From: an uncultured Erysipelotrichaceae bacterium | Lineage (GTDB): Bacteria; Bacillota_I; Bacilli_A; Erysipelotrichales; Erysipelotrichaceae | Assembly: GCA_902796525.1 (NCBI GenBank) | Contig: CADBPB010000164.1 | Span: 1 to 6,137, forward strand | DNA length: 6,137 nt | Direction of reading: 5' to 3' | Shown: piece after piece, positions 5,800 to 6,137 of the stretch | Position numbering within the stretch: the stretch's first letter is position 1 | Layout: every line of letters starts with the position of its first letter | Program-made: the position numbers and the translations under genes | Notes under the pieces: model-generated | Seen by the model: the letters and a program-made list of their open reading frames with translations, nothing else | What the model was told of the DNA's origin: nothing | Databases searched by the model: none

Positions 5800-6137
5800 T
5801 TACCATGCTCCAAGCACTTTCGTGATCAGACCGACAATGAGGTTCTGCAGTTCCCAGACACCGGAACCGGTAATCAGACCGGCTGATGCGGTAACGGAAC
5901 CGGATTCGACTGCCAGCATCGTTGCCAGAGGAGCCATGACGCTTTTCAGTTCATAGAAAACCAGGGTCATAACCAGAGATGAAACAAAGGTCTTGAAGAA
6001 GTCGCCTTTCGCAAACAGGGCACAGGCACAAGTCGTGTAGCACAATGAACCAAGGCCTGCGACCGGGAAGAAATTGACACCCGGAACAAACGCCAGAGCC
6101 AGTGCGAACGGAATCATGATGACGGCGATTTCGATAC
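5800..6137 (-). CDS. PTS EIIC component, galactitol family (GatC/SgcC-like), C-terminal part
   Basis: The open frame enters from the right edge and ends at 5800; 112 residues are visible. It is an integral membrane protein: hydrophobic segments cover IEIAVIMIPFALALAFVPG, FFPVAGLGSLCYTTCACALFA, a segment around FVSSLVMTLVFYEL, and a less hydrophobic stretch near the end, WELQNLIVGLITKVLG. The PGVNFFPVAGLGSL stretch resembles the PGNxxxPLGDL region of GatC-type (EIIC-GAT) permeases. The assignment is supported by the galactitol-type EIIA two genes downstream. EIIC forms the channel and binding site for the incoming sugar or polyol. An internal ATG at 6117 is not the start, since the frame stays open through the edge with matching hydrophobic sequence. 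The substrate cannot be deduced from this part. The gene is upstream of all other operon genes here, so the promoter lies outside the window. Confidence 0.8.
   Translation of the reverse strand, partial: IEIAVIMIPFALALAFVPGVNFFPVAGLGSLCYTTCACALFAKGDFFKTFVSSLVMTLVFYELKSVMAPLATMLAVESGSVTASAGLITGSGVWELQNLIVGLITKVLGAW

Overview
The window reads as the edge of a carbohydrate phosphotransferase (PTS) locus from a Gram-positive bacterium, most likely a gut-type Firmicute. The signs are moderate GC, strong AGGAG-type ribosome binding sites, a multidomain PRD/EIIA-type PTS regulator and tightly packed overlapping genes. An Erysipelotrichia-like host is possible, but the sequence alone cannot settle it.

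Layout: positions 1-143 (minus strand) hold the first 47 codons of a 5'-nucleotidase/metallophosphatase-family gene. Positions 144-425 are a divergent intergenic region with two clear inverted repeats and a plausible leftward promoter. Positions 426-2468 (plus strand) encode a 680-residue PTS-controlled regulator (two N-terminal helix-turn-helix regions, PRD1, PRD2, an EIIB-like domain and an EIIA-like domain). Positions 2441-2482 form a strong two-way hairpin terminator that overlaps the regulator's last codons. From 2570 to the right edge everything is on the minus strand and reads right to left as one apparent operon: EIIC of the galactitol type (partial, entering from the right edge), a two-TM protein with a possible PH-like domain, EIIA of the galactitol type, a HAD phosphatase, a BtpA/SgcQ-family TIM-barrel protein, a ribulose-phosphate-3-epimerase-like protein, and a 65-residue protein of unknown function. 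Junctions run from 4-nt overlaps to a 19-nt gap, so co-transcription and translational coupling are very likely.

How they fit together: EIIA and EIIC, with an EIIB presumably encoded just outside the window, would import and phosphorylate a sugar or polyol. The HAD, epimerase-like and BtpA-like enzymes would then process the phosphorylated product. The combination EIIA + EIIC (Gat type) + BtpA/SgcQ + epimerase-like protein matches the content of the poorly understood E. coli sgc cluster (sgcA, sgcC, sgcQ, sgcE). Here it is joined by a membrane protein, a HAD enzyme, a small unknown protein and a PRD-type regulator instead of the DeoR-type one. The regulator converges on the operon and is the natural candidate to control it through PTS phosphorylation. 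The substrate is unknown. The most interesting points are the unusual sgc-like composition, the membrane protein inserted between EIIC and EIIA, the epimerase homologue that keeps its metal ligands but has a rebuilt phosphate-binding region, and the altered phosphorylation sites in the regulator.
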